Shown piece after piece: positions 1 through 8,670 of a stretch of DNA of 64,000 nt (within the stretch, counting starts at the first letter, position 1; each line of letters begins with the position of its first letter). Source of the stretch: Kribbella italica (GTDB lineage Bacteria; Actinomycetota; Actinomycetes; Propionibacteriales; Kribbellaceae); NCBI RefSeq assembly GCF_014205135.1, contig NZ_JACHMY010000001.1, positions 6,696,001-6,760,000 of the forward strand. The letters are read 5' to 3'. A model generated the notes under the pieces. It made no database searches. It was given only the letters and a program-made list of their open reading frames with translations, and was not told the DNA's origin. Both the position numbers and the translations under genes were made by a program.

Positions 1-560
1 GGGGTGCGCTGATCGCCTCCGGGGTGGCGCTGGTCGCGGGGCTGGGGATCGGGTTCGCCGCCGGTGAGCCGGTGCACGAGGACGACGTCGCCGGCGCGCG
101 CAAACTGCCGGCCGACCTGTGCGAGCGGCTCGGCGACATCTCCGGGTTGTTGCCCAAGGCATCTTCTCCGGTGTTCGCGCAGACCGGCACCGGCGAGGTG
201 CGCTGCCGCGCGGTCGCCGAGGAGTCGGGTCAGCGGACCTACACCGGCGCGACGGTCAACGTCCAGATCACGCCGTACGCCGGGAAGCTCGGCGGCGAGG
301 GCGAACCGCCGTTCCGGCCGGACCAGATGGCGCGCAAGGCGTTCGACCGCGAGAAGGGCGAGCTCACGCCCGGCCGGCACTACCCGACGAGGATCGACCG
401 CCTCGGGCGGACCGGCGGCGAGGACTGGAAGGTGTCGGTGGTCGTGCTGCGCGACGACCTCGTCGTCCAGGTGGACTACGAGGCGCATCCGGTCGCGCCC
501 GACAAGGCCGAGCAGGCCGCACTCGTCCTGGCCGACCGGGCCGTCTGGGAGGCGAAGTGA
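1..560 (+). CDS. Membrane-anchored extracytoplasmic protein, 5' end outside window
   Basis: The frame is open from the left edge to a TGA at 558-560, so the true start is outside the window. The first 20 or so visible residues are an Ala/Leu/Gly-rich hydrophobic stretch, which looks like a signal anchor. About 160 soluble residues follow, with two cysteines (in DLCERL and VRCRAV) that could form a disulfide outside the cell. I do not recognise a family. The stop overlaps the GTG of the next gene (GTGA at 557-560), so the two are probably translated together and work at the envelope. Confidence 0.7.
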   Translation, partial: GALIASGVALVAGLGIGFAAGEPVHEDDVAGARKLPADLCERLGDISGLLPKASSPVFAQTGTGEVRCRAVAEESGQRTYTGATVNVQITPYAGKLGGEGEPPFRPDQMARKAFDREKGELTPGRHYPTRIDRLGRTGGEDWKVSVVVLRDDLVVQVDYEAHPVAPDKAEQAALVLADRAVWEAK

Positions 561-1777
561 ACAGCGCGCCGGAGATCTCCGGGTACGAGCTCGACCAGCG
601 GCTGCTGGACCACCCGCTCGCCGAGATCTGGCGCGGACGGTCGTTCACCGGGATGGAGGTCGTCGTCCTCGTGCTGAGCGCGGCCGGCGCCGACGACCCC
701 GCGGTCCGCGACCGCCTCAGCCAGGCCAGCCGGACCGCCGCGCTCGAGCCGGAGCGCCAGGAGCTCCCGCTCTGGGCCGCCAACCTCACCGCCACCAGGC
801 CGTACGCCGTCACGCAGCTCGTCCCGGGCCAGTCCGGCGCCGAGCGCCTGCTCGACCCGCTCGACGGCCTGCTCGGCAACGACGAGCAGTCCCTGGCCGC
901 GGTCCGCGAACAGCTCACGCCGTACGGCGCTGCCCCGATCCCGGGTGGTGAGCGGGAGCCGCACGCCGCCTCCGCCGCCCCGGCGAGCCCCGCCGGTCCG
1001 CCGGGCTCCGCCGGTCTGCCGGGCTCCGCCGGTCCGCCGGGCTCCGCCGGCGCGGCGGGCCCCGGCGGGCCTGCGCAGGCGACCCGCACCTCCAAGAAGT
1101 GGCCTTATCTCGTGGCGGTGGTCGTGGTGCTCGCCGTGTTCAGCATCACCTACTCCATCGGCGCCGCCATCAAGAGCGCGACCTCGGAGGTCGACCCGGC
1201 CGTCCCGCCGCCGGCCGCGGTCAGTCCGGCCGCGTTGCCGACGGGCGTGCTCAGCCCGGGGATCGACAAGGTGACCTCCGTGCCGTGGTCCCGGTCCGGG
1301 CCGTTCGCGCCGGTGGTCGGCGCGATCTACCCGCCGGGCGCGGACCTTCAGGTCGCGCGGCAGCTGGACCTGCCGTTCGAGTTCGGCTTCCCGGAGCCGC
1401 CGGTGCTCGACGAGAAGCAGGCCACGGAGTCGTCGACGACGATCTACCGCCGCGTGCTCACCGGGACGAACCCGGCGAAGGCAGGGATCGACCTGCGGAT
1501 CGCGCTCCGGCCGTGCACCGACCAGGCGGCGTGCCTGGCCGGCCGGGCGGCGTTCGACAAGGAGTGGAGCACGACGTACAAGACCTCCGCTCCGACCACC
1601 CGGCGGGACAGCGCGACCTGGTACGCCGTCACCAACAAGCCGTACACGCTGGTGATGAGCCACGTCTTCAGCTCCCAGGGCCGTTGGTGGCTGGTCGGCA
1701 CGGCCGCCGTCGCCGCGCCGGGTGAGGAGCCGGGCGCCCAGAAGGTCGTCAACGACATCTGGCGCCAGACCAGCTGA
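557..1777 (+). CDS. Single-pass membrane protein with degenerate kinase-like N-lobe
   Basis: 406 residues from a GTG that overlaps the preceding stop. Residues 5-60 read like the N-lobe of an actinobacterial Ser/Thr kinase (GYEL, then EIWRGR, then a VVVLVL strand where kinases have VALKVL). The Gly-rich loop and catalytic lysine are missing and there is no C-lobe. A Gly-Pro-Ser-Ala collagen-like linker (about 147-164) leads to one transmembrane segment (about 181-202). A roughly 200-residue extracytoplasmic domain with two cysteines follows. Inferred role: a non-catalytic envelope sensor or scaffold paired with the upstream protein. The kinase resemblance is by eye. Confidence 0.72.
   Translation: MNSAPEISGYELDQRLLDHPLAEIWRGRSFTGMEVVVLVLSAAGADDPAVRDRLSQASRTAALEPERQELPLWAANLTATRPYAVTQLVPGQSGAERLLDPLDGLLGNDEQSLAAVREQLTPYGAAPIPGGEREPHAASAAPASPAGPPGSAGLPGSAGPPGSAGAAGPGGPAQATRTSKKWPYLVAVVVVLAVFSITYSIGAAIKSATSEVDPAVPPPAAVSPAALPTGVLSPGIDKVTSVPWSRSGPFAPVVGAIYPPGADLQVARQLDLPFEFGFPEPPVLDEKQATESSTTIYRRVLTGTNPAKAGIDLRIALRPCTDQAACLAGRAAFDKEWSTTYKTSAPTTRRDSATWYAVTNKPYTLVMSHVFSSQGRWWLVGTAAVAAPGEEPGAQKVVNDIWRQTS
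995..1048 (+). repeat. Three tandem 18-bp units encoding collagen-like linker
   Basis: Three head-to-tail 18-bp units (995-1012, 1013-1030, 1031-1048) differ at one base in the middle copy. Each encodes six residues of the Gly-Pro/Leu-Pro-Gly-Ser-Ala type. They sit just before the transmembrane segment of the host gene and keep its frame, so copy number could change by slippage without breaking it. Confidence 0.85.
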
Positions 1778-1924
1778 CCGTCGTACGGCGTCGTGGGCTG
1801 CCTCTCGGCGCCTCGTTCACGCGAACGCCCGGCGCAGTACGGTGGCGACACACCAGTGGCGGCATAGAACGCGCGGTGCGCGGGTTGTCACTCGGTGGAC
1901 GGACTACGACGGAGGAGCGAGACG

Positions 1925-2929
1925 GTGGGCATTCGGATCGGTTACAAGGCGTCGGCGGAGCAGTTCGGACCGCGGGACCTGGTCGAGTACGCGGTACGCG
2001 CGGAGGAGCTCGGGCTGGACAGCGTCACGGTCTCCGACCACTTCCTGCCCTGGCGGCACGAGGGCGGGCACGCGCCGTTCGCGCTGGCCTGGATGGCCGC
2101 GGTCGGCGAGCGCACGAACCGGGTGCTGATCGGTACGTCGGTGCTGACGCCGACGTTCCGCTACAACCCGGCCGTGATTGCCCAGGCGTTCGCGACCCTC
2201 GGCGTGCTGTACCCGGGCCGGATCATGCTCGGCGTCGGCAGCGGCGAGGCGCTGAACGAGATCGCCGTGTCGGGCCGTGAGTGGCCCGAGTTCAAGGAGC
2301 GGTTCGCGCGGCTGCGCGAGTCGGTCGACCTGATCCGCGCGCTGTGGACGCAGGAGTCGGTCAGCTCCGACGGGCCGTTCTACAAGACCGTCGAGGCGTC
2401 GATCTACGACCGCCCGGAGACGCCGCTGAAGATCTACGTGGCCGCGGGCGGACCGCTGGTCGCCAAGTACGCCGGCCGCGCGGGCGACGGGTTCATCGCG
2501 ACGTCGGGCAAGGGCATGGAGCTCTACAACGACAAGCTGATGCCGGCCGTGCGCGAGGGCGCGGAGAAGGCCGGCAAGAAGTTCGAGGACGTCGACCGGA
2601 TGCTCGAGGTCAAGCTCTCCTACGACCGCGACCCGGAGCACGCGCTGGAGAACACCCGGTTCTGGGCGCCGCTGTCGCTGACGCCGGAGCAGAAGCACAG
2701 CGTGGACAGCGCGACCGAGATGGAGCGACTCGCCGACGAGCTGCCGATCGAGCAGGTCGCCAAGCGCTGGATCGTTGCCTCCGACCCCGAAGAGGTCGTC
2801 CAGCAGTTCCAGCCGTACTTGGATGCCGGGTTCAACCACTTCGTGGTCCACGGCCCCGGCCACGACCAGGAACGCTTCCTGACCCAGTTCACCGAGGACG
2901 TCGTACCGCTGCTGCGCAAGCTCGGCTGA
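1925..2929 (+). CDS. fgd: F420-dependent glucose-6-phosphate dehydrogenase
   Basis: 334 residues, close to the roughly 336 of mycobacterial Fgd. The enzyme oxidises glucose 6-phosphate to 6-phosphogluconolactone and reduces cofactor F420, supplying F420H2 to other cytoplasmic reductases. It is a luciferase-like TIM barrel starting IRIGYKAS, with SDHFLPW near residue 39, GVGSGEALNE and a long match to the family through the C-terminal HFVVHGPG. The start is GTG 1925, because GGAGGAG lies about 10 bases upstream; longer starts lack a binding site. Only 12 bp separate it from the next gene. Confidence 0.9.
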   Translation: MGIRIGYKASAEQFGPRDLVEYAVRAEELGLDSVTVSDHFLPWRHEGGHAPFALAWMAAVGERTNRVLIGTSVLTPTFRYNPAVIAQAFATLGVLYPGRIMLGVGSGEALNEIAVSGREWPEFKERFARLRESVDLIRALWTQESVSSDGPFYKTVEASIYDRPETPLKIYVAAGGPLVAKYAGRAGDGFIATSGKGMELYNDKLMPAVREGAEKAGKKFEDVDRMLEVKLSYDRDPEHALENTRFWAPLSLTPEQKHSVDSATEMERLADELPIEQVAKRWIVASDPEEVVQQFQPYLDAGFNHFVVHGPGHDQERFLTQFTEDVVPLLRKLG

Positions 2930-2941
2930 CCACTCGCCGGG

Positions 2942-3829
2942 ATGGAACGCTGGGAGGACGGTCCGTACCGGGTGGGCATCTCGGGATGGCGGTACGCGCC
3001 CTGGCGGAAGGTGTTCTACCCGGACGGGCTGCCGCAGCGGGCCGAGCTGGAGTACGCGTCGCGGCGGTTGAACTCGATCGAGCTGAACGGGTCGTTCTAC
3101 TCGCTGCAGCGGCCCTCGTCGTACCAGCGCTGGTACGACGAGACGCCGCCGGGGTTCGTGTTCTCGGTCAAGGGGCCGCGGTTCATCACGCAGATGAAGA
3201 AGCTCGAGGACGTCGGGACGCCACTGGCGAACTTCTTCGCCTCCGGGGTGCTCGCGCTGGGGGAGAAGCTCGGGCCGGTGCTCTGGCAGCTGCCGGGGAC
3301 CTTGGGGTACGACGAGCAGCGGCTCGCGCGGTTCTTCGAGTTGTTGCCTCGGACAACTGGTGAGGCGGCGGTGCTGGCGCGGGGGCACAACGAGCGGATG
3401 ACGGACCGGTCGTTGCTGGAGGCATCGATTGATCGGTCGGTGCGGCACGCGCTGGAGGTGCGGCATTCGTCGTACGAGAATGGTCGGTTCGTGGAGTTGC
3501 TGCGGGAGCACGACATCGGGCTGGTTTGCGCCGATACAGCGGGGAAGTGGCCGATGCTGGACGACGTGACGGCGTCGGACTTCGTCTATGTGCGGTTGCA
3601 TGGGGCGGATGAGCTGTACGTGAGTGGGTACGACGATGCCGCGCTGGAACGGTGGGCGGGGCGGATCAGGACGTGGCACGGCGGGCGGACGCCGACCGAC
3701 GGGCAACGGGTCGGATCGCCGGCGCCGCGGCGGCAGCGCGAGGTGTTCGCGTACTTCGACAACGACGCGAAGGTGCGGGCGCCGTACGACGCGCAGGCGC
3801 TGGCCGGGCGGCTGGGGATATCGGGTTGA
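2942..3829 (+). CDS. DUF72 (YecE-like) family protein
   Basis: 295 residues with the hallmarks of the DUF72 TIM-barrel family: YRVGISGWRY at the N-terminus, NSIELNGSFY around residue 43, FSVKGPRFITQ, and a C-terminal Y-F-D-N-D segment. The biochemical role of the family is not established. It starts 12 bp after fgd and is probably co-transcribed with it. Its third-position composition is slightly less GC-extreme (TTG, GGG and GAT codons appear) than in the neighbours. Confidence 0.85.
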   Translation: MERWEDGPYRVGISGWRYAPWRKVFYPDGLPQRAELEYASRRLNSIELNGSFYSLQRPSSYQRWYDETPPGFVFSVKGPRFITQMKKLEDVGTPLANFFASGVLALGEKLGPVLWQLPGTLGYDEQRLARFFELLPRTTGEAAVLARGHNERMTDRSLLEASIDRSVRHALEVRHSSYENGRFVELLREHDIGLVCADTAGKWPMLDDVTASDFVYVRLHGADELYVSGYDDAALERWAGRIRTWHGGRTPTDGQRVGSPAPRRQREVFAYFDNDAKVRAPYDAQALAGRLGISG

Positions 3830-3892
3830 GTTGATGGCTGTGGCGCTCGACCGGACCCTCGCGACAGACCCCCGGGCCGGCCTCCAGTCAGC

Positions 3893-4267
3893 TCAGGTGG
3901 GGATCCACTCCGGCCACCACGCGGGGACGTTCCCCGGGCAGATCGGCGCGGCCATGCCGGCCGGCGTACCAGCCCAGGAGAAGAGGGCCAGGTCGGCGAT
4001 GGCGATCGCCACGAGGGCGCCGATCAGCGGCATCAGGAACTTGCCGCCGCCGCCCTTCTTCATCACCCGCCAGACGACGCTGAACAGCACGATGTTCACG
4101 ACCATCGCGACCGGAAGCCCGACGAACAGCAACGTCGGCCCGTTGCCGACGCCGTTGACCTTCACGCCGCAGTCGTCCCAGGCCCGCCGGGTGATCCACA
4201 GCAACCCGAACCCCGCCGCCCCACCGATCACCAACGAGAAGAACGACAACCGGTTGCCTTTACCCAT
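3893..4267 (-). CDS. Small three-TM membrane protein
   Basis: 124 residues from ATG 4267 (MGKGNRLSFF). An upstream in-frame start at 4342 would add a basic, low-complexity leader and was rejected. Three hydrophobic segments (about 9-28, 47-70 and 79-99) are joined by short basic loops, including KKGGGGK, and the tail is Pro/Trp-rich. No family recognised. It is divergent from the small frame at 4349. Confidence 0.6.
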   Translation of the reverse strand: MGKGNRLSFFSLVIGGAAGFGLLWITRRAWDDCGVKVNGVGNGPTLLFVGLPVAMVVNIVLFSVVWRVMKKGGGGKFLMPLIGALVAIAIADLALFSWAGTPAGMAAPICPGNVPAWWPEWIPT

Positions 4268-4348
4268 ACCCCAACCGTATGGTCTCCCGGCCCACGCCGC
4301 CTCTCGCAACGCCTGTCCCCGACCTGGGCGAGCACCTAGCATCCACTC

Positions 4349-4538
4349 ATGAAGGTGAAGCGCTGGCTGCTCGCGGCGGTGGCGTTGCTGATGCTGGCTG
4401 CTCGCGGTGCTCGTCGAGCGGGACTGGGTGAGCGCGCTGTTCTGGTGCGTCCCGTCGGCCGGGCTCGGGGTGATGGCAGTGCGGGAGTTCCGGTCGCCGA
4501 CGCGGGCGAGGACGCGGCGACAGGTGTCGCGGGTGTAG
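4349..4538 (+). pseudogene. Frameshifted small membrane protein
   Basis: The ATG at 4349 begins a credible hydrophobic N-terminus (MKVKRWLLAAVALLML), but the same frame then becomes Arg/Gly-rich nonsense. The +1 frame carries a plausible continuation (LAVLVERDW, SALFWCV, GLGVMAVREF) to a TAG at 4536-4538. A 15-bp sequence, GCTGGCTGCTCGCGG, occurs at 4362-4376 and again at 4393-4407, 31 bp apart. Removing one 31-bp unit joins the frames into a 52-residue protein. It could be a real insertion, a sequencing error or chance. Confidence 0.35.
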
Positions 4539-4569
4539 TCGAGACGGGGTCCTGAGGGGCGGGTCGCCG

Positions 4570-5109
4570 TCAGGTGCTGATGGTGACCGGGCGCTCCGGT
4601 GTCGTCAGCGGGTCCGAGACCAACCGGGCGTGGCGTTCTACGTCGTAGCGGGTGCCGTCGTAGGCGAGGCGTTCGCGTTCCAGGCCCTCGTACAGGAAGC
4701 CGGCGCCGGCGGCGACGCCGCAGGAGGCTGGGTTGTTGGTGCGGTGGCCGAGCTCCAGGCGGTAGAGGCCGGCGTCGTGGTGGGCCCAGTCGGCGAGTGC
4801 GCGGAGGGCGTCGCGGGCGATGCCCTGGCCGCGGACCTCGGCGATGGTCCAGTACCAGGTCCAGCCGACCTGGTGGCGGTCGATGTTGGTGACCGCGACG
4901 CAGCCGACCGGGTGGTCCTCGCCGTCGGCGACGGCGTACACGTGGCCGTTGTCGAGGTCGGCGACCCGGCCGATCCAGTCGACCGCGCTGGCGGTGTCGC
5001 GGATGCCGCCCTGGTTGGCCATGTCCGGATCCGCGTGCGCCGCCGTCAGGCGCAACGCGTCAGCCACTCGCCACCGCCGGAGTTCGAGCGTCGCCAGGTC
5101 GTAACCCAT
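4570..5109 (-). CDS. GNAT acetyltransferase, RimJ/RimL type
   Basis: 179 residues. Leu/Arg-rich opening (LELRRW), a hydrophobic strand with VGCVAVTNI, and the acetyl-CoA loop VRGQGIARDAL around residues 98-108, followed by the RLELGHRTNNPAS helix typical of RimJ/L-type N-acetyltransferases. It would transfer acetyl from acetyl-CoA to a small-molecule or protein amine; the substrate cannot be told. Divergent from the SDR gene, with about 97 bp between starts. Confidence 0.85.
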   Translation of the reverse strand: MGYDLATLELRRWRVADALRLTAAHADPDMANQGGIRDTASAVDWIGRVADLDNGHVYAVADGEDHPVGCVAVTNIDRHQVGWTWYWTIAEVRGQGIARDALRALADWAHHDAGLYRLELGHRTNNPASCGVAAGAGFLYEGLERERLAYDGTRYDVERHARLVSDPLTTPERPVTIST

Positions 5110-5206
5110 TCATCGAACATACTTTGTTTTCTTGGCCCCGCCTCCGGCTCGGCGGGTCGGGGCTCCGCGGTCCGCCGGTGCCCGGGCGGTCCGGCAGGAT
5201 GGGGGT

Positions 5207-5974
5207 ATGCGATTTCTCGACTTCTCGGACCAGGTTGTGCTCGTCACCGGCGCCAGCAGCGGGATCGGGGCGGCCGCGGCCGTCGGGTTCGCGGAGGCCG
5301 GTGCGACGGTCGCGCTGCACTTCCACGCCAACGAGTCCGGCGCGCAGCACACGCTGAACGCCGTGAACACCGCCGGCGGCAGCGGCTCGGTCCACCAGGC
5401 CGACCTCGCCGACAGTGACGCGGCCGCCGCGCTGATCGACGCCGTACTGGCCAAGCACGGCCGCATCGACGTCCTGGTCAACAACGCCGGTGACCTGGTC
5501 AAGCGGGCCGCGGTCGCCGACGTACCGGACGACGAGTTCCACCGGATCCTCGACGTGAACCTGACCTCGGTGTTCGCGATGAGCCGGCGGATCGTGCCGG
5601 TGTTCCGCGAGCAGGGCAACGGCGCGATCGTCAACGTCACCTCGATCGCCGGCCGGCACGGCGGAGGCGGCGGCTCGGTCGTCTACGCGACCAGCAAGGG
5701 CGCCGTCAGCACCTTCACCCGCGGTCTGGCCAAGGAGCTCGCCCCCGACGGCATCCGCGTCAACGCGATCTCGCCCGGCGTCATCAGCACCCCGTTCCAC
5801 GATCGCCACACCGGTCAGGAGCAAATGAAGGCCATGCTCACCACCATCCCGATGGGCCGCACCGGCACCCCGCACGAGTGCGTCGGCACGATCCTCTACC
5901 TGGCCTCCGACGCGATGGCCTCCTACGTCACCGGCCAGATCGTCGAGGTCAACGGCGGCCAGCTGATGCCGTAG
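5207..5974 (+). CDS. Short-chain dehydrogenase/reductase
   Basis: 255 residues from ATG 5207. Classical SDR: GASSGIG cofactor motif near residue 16, NNAG, catalytic Ser in VTSIAG, and YATSK (Tyr/Lys). The C-terminus VTGQIVEVNGG is the usual SDR ending. Cofactor and substrate are not determined; the family includes 3-oxoacyl-ACP reductases and sugar dehydrogenases. Its TAG directly abuts the stop of the convergent aminotransferase gene, so it closes against the catabolic cluster rather than belonging to it. Confidence 0.9.
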   Translation: MRFLDFSDQVVLVTGASSGIGAAAAVGFAEAGATVALHFHANESGAQHTLNAVNTAGGSGSVHQADLADSDAAAALIDAVLAKHGRIDVLVNNAGDLVKRAAVADVPDDEFHRILDVNLTSVFAMSRRIVPVFREQGNGAIVNVTSIAGRHGGGGGSVVYATSKGAVSTFTRGLAKELAPDGIRVNAISPGVISTPFHDRHTGQEQMKAMLTTIPMGRTGTPHECVGTILYLASDAMASYVTGQIVEVNGGQLMP

Positions 5975-7288
5975 TCACAGCCCGGCCAGTACGGCGTCCG
6001 CGATCGCGATCGTCTCCTCGATCTGCTCGCCGGTGTGCTCGGTGGACAGGAACCACAGGCCGCGCGGGACGATGCTGATGCCCTGCGCGAACAGCCCGGC
6101 GTGGAAGCGACCCATCGTCGCGCGGTCACAGGCGGCGAACGACCGGTAGTCGGTGACCGCCGCCTGGTCGGTCACGCAGGTCTGGAAGACCGGGCCGGGC
6201 CCGTCGACCAGCAGCGGTACGCCGTGCCGCTCGCCCGCCGCCCGCAGTCCGGCCATCAGTTGCCGGCCGCGGGCGACCAGCGGCGGGTAGACCGCGTCGC
6301 GCTGTTCGTCGAGGTGCCGGAGGACCGCGTCGGCCGCGGCCATCGCGACCGGGTGCGAGTTGAAGGTCCCCGCGTGCGCCACCGTCCCATCCGCGATCGA
6401 CCCCATCACCTCGCGCGAACCGACCAGCGCCGACACCTGCATGCCACCGGCCATCGCCTTGCCGAACGCCGACAGGTCCGGTACGACGCCGAGCAGCTCC
6501 TGGGCGCCGCCGGGCGCGACCCGGAAGCCGGAGATGATCTCGTCGAAGACCAGCAGCGCGCCGTACTGCCGGGTCAGGTCCCGCAGCCCTTCGAGATAGC
6601 CGGGGCCCGGAGTGATGCACCCGGTGTTGCAGAGCAGGGGCTCGAGGATCACGGCGGCGATCTGGTCGCCGGACTCGGCGAACACCGCCGCCACCGCGTC
6701 GAGGTCGTTGTAGGGCAGCACGATCAGGTCGGCCGCGCCGTCGCGCGGCTGGCCCGCCGTACCGTCGACCGCGTTCGGGTGCCGGGCGTCGCCGGCCGAG
6801 GCGAGGTCGGGGTGCACGCTGTAGAGCACCGGCTCGAGCCAGCCGTGGTAGTTGCCCTCGAACTTGACGATCTTCGGCCGCCCGGTGTGCCCGCGGGCCA
6901 GCCGGATGGCGCCGTGCACGGCTTCCGACCCGACGCTGTTGAACCGCACCAGCTCCGCCGACGGGACCATCGCGCAGAGCTGCTCGGCGACGACCGCCTC
7001 CAGTTCGTGCTGGGCGGCGTACGCGATGCCCCGGCTGACCTGGGCCGTGACCGCTTCGGCGACCAGCGGGGACGCGTGGCCGAGCAAGTTGGGGCCTTGG
7101 CCGAGCACGTAGTCGAGGTAGCGGTTGCCGTCGACGTCCCAGAGCTCGGCGCCCTTGGCATGGTCGACGAACAGCGGCGTCCCGGCCGCGCGACGGGCGT
7201 CGCTCGAGACACCGCCGGCGAGCGACCGCTGGGCGCGGGCGTACAACTGGTCGGCCTGCTCGAAACCTCGGGCAACGGTGCTCGGCAT
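5975..7288 (-). CDS. Class III PLP aminotransferase / aminomutase-like
   Basis: 437 residues. PLP-dependent class III enzyme resembling glutamate-1-semialdehyde aminomutase and related sugar/omega aminotransferases. Visible features: RAQRSLAGGVSS at the N-terminus, FNSVGSEAV (phosphate-binding), NYHGW, DEIISGFR and FGKAMAGG with the likely Schiff-base lysine. It is unlikely to be the housekeeping hemL because it ends a catabolic operon. Start ATG 7288 has a GGAGGAACC site just upstream. It lies 20 bp after the regulator gene and is probably translated from the same message. Confidence 0.85.
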   Translation of the reverse strand: MPSTVARGFEQADQLYARAQRSLAGGVSSDARRAAGTPLFVDHAKGAELWDVDGNRYLDYVLGQGPNLLGHASPLVAEAVTAQVSRGIAYAAQHELEAVVAEQLCAMVPSAELVRFNSVGSEAVHGAIRLARGHTGRPKIVKFEGNYHGWLEPVLYSVHPDLASAGDARHPNAVDGTAGQPRDGAADLIVLPYNDLDAVAAVFAESGDQIAAVILEPLLCNTGCITPGPGYLEGLRDLTRQYGALLVFDEIISGFRVAPGGAQELLGVVPDLSAFGKAMAGGMQVSALVGSREVMGSIADGTVAHAGTFNSHPVAMAAADAVLRHLDEQRDAVYPPLVARGRQLMAGLRAAGERHGVPLLVDGPGPVFQTCVTDQAAVTDYRSFAACDRATMGRFHAGLFAQGISIVPRGLWFLSTEHTGEQIEETIAIADAVLAGL

Positions 7289-7308
7289 GGTTCCTCCGTG
7301 GGTCGGGG

Positions 7309-8670
7309 TTATTCGAGCTTCTCGGTGAGTAACCGGAACTGCTGGCGCGGCCGCCCGCCACCGCTCGACCGGGCGGGAGGCAGCGGCCAGGCGAGCCCGG
7401 CGTCGACCAGTTCCTTGAGCATCCGGCGACCGGTCCGCTGGGTGACCTGCATGATCTCGGCGACGGTCTCGACGTCGGCGATCACCTGGGGACCGGCGCC
7501 GGTCGCGGCGGCGATCGAGGTGACGATCTCGATCGCGCGCGGATCGATCGGCGGGGCGCCGTCCTGCGGCGCGGACTCGGTGACCGCGCGGCCGGTGCCG
7601 GGTGGGAGGTCGGTCCGCGCGTTCGCGTCGTCGAGGTAGACCGCGACCCGGCCCGCGCGACTGACCGAGTCCTCGACCGCCATCAGCGCGTTGGCCTCGG
7701 CCGCCCGTGCGGTCTGGCCGGTGCCGGCTCCGACAGCCACCGGTACGCCGAGCTGAGCCGTCAGCGCGCTCAGGAAGGGCGCGGTGCTGAACTGCTCGGT
7801 CAGCTGGACCAGGGCGCCGTGGGTGGTGGTGACCAGGAAGAGCGTGTCCGAGCGCCGTGCCACCGTCGCCCCGACCTGGCGCGCTTCCGACAGCAGCCGC
7901 TGGTGGGTCGACAGGGCGAGCTCCTGCTGCCAGTAGTCGCCGGACTCGGTGCGCGACGTACCGGTCGGGATCAGCTGGACGGCGATCATCGCGATCTGGT
8001 GCGCGCCCATCCGGGTGCCCTGCCCGAGCAGCACCGCCGTCTCCAAGGCGTCGCGCACGCTGGACCGGGTCGGAGCGATCCGGAGCACCGGTACGCCGTG
8101 CGACCGCAGCTCGCGCTCGACCGAGAGGATCGTGGTCAGGGCCAGGGTGCTGCCCTGCTCCCGCTTCGCCCGGTGGAAGGCCACGAAGCCCGCCACGGAC
8201 TCGGGGCCGTCGTACGGGATGTCGTGCACGTGCGTGGTGTCGAGCCCGATCTCGGCGTACGCCTCCTCGACGTCGGCCGCAGCCAGGGAGTCGATACTCA
8301 CCCGGCTCAGGTCGACGTCGTCGATGGTCAGCGAGGCGCGCAGCAGGGCGGCGTACAGGGCGGCGCCGGTCAGCGGGAGGTGCGTGGACGGGACCGTCAG
8401 CCAGTGCCCGTCCGCGGCCAGGTCGAACTGCCAGGGGCCGGGGAACACGGCGGAGTCGATCCGGTCGCGCAGCCGCCGGTAGCGGTCCTCGGCCTCGGCC
8501 TGGTCGTCGTACCCGCCGGTGACGAACTTGACCCGGTTCGGGGCGTGCCGCTCGGCGACCTGCTGACCGGCCTCGGCCATCGTCTTGACCAGCCGGCGCG
8601 GGCCGAACAGCCCGACCACCACCGGTGGAAGGCGTTCGCCGGCCGCGGAACTGTCGGTGTCGTCGCTCAT
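7309..8670 (-). CDS. Regulator: cyclase-like sensory domain plus C-terminal HTH
   Basis: 453 residues. The N-terminus has a Rossmann-like start (VVVGLFGPRRL) and a small alpha/beta domain. Residues about 245-350 (ending VPVAVGAGTGQTARAAEANAL) resemble the nucleotidyl-cyclase/GTP-cyclohydrolase III-like fold by pattern. Residues about 400-426 (VAEIMQVTQRTGRRMLKELV) look like a winged HTH, followed by a basic wing. Inferred: ligand-responsive transcriptional control of the catabolic locus. ATG 8670 overlaps the stop of the amidohydrolase (ATGA), so the regulator is co-expressed with the genes it may control. Confidence 0.6.
   Translation of the reverse strand: MSDDTDSSAAGERLPPVVVGLFGPRRLVKTMAEAGQQVAERHAPNRVKFVTGGYDDQAEAEDRYRRLRDRIDSAVFPGPWQFDLAADGHWLTVPSTHLPLTGAALYAALLRASLTIDDVDLSRVSIDSLAAADVEEAYAEIGLDTTHVHDIPYDGPESVAGFVAFHRAKREQGSTLALTTILSVERELRSHGVPVLRIAPTRSSVRDALETAVLLGQGTRMGAHQIAMIAVQLIPTGTSRTESGDYWQQELALSTHQRLLSEARQVGATVARRSDTLFLVTTTHGALVQLTEQFSTAPFLSALTAQLGVPVAVGAGTGQTARAAEANALMAVEDSVSRAGRVAVYLDDANARTDLPPGTGRAVTESAPQDGAPPIDPRAIEIVTSIAAATGAGPQVIADVETVAEIMQVTQRTGRRMLKELVDAGLAWPLPPARSSGGGRPRQQFRLLTEKLE

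Noticed and set aside
1904..3706. A 600-codon open frame on the minus strand opposite fgd and the DUF72 gene.
   Set aside because: It is Arg/Pro/Val-rich with no family pattern, opposite two well-supported genes. High GC leaves few stops in the antisense frame.
5975..7288. Calling the class III enzyme hemL.
   Set aside because: It belongs to a catabolic operon with no tetrapyrrole genes; the family includes many unrelated aminotransferases.
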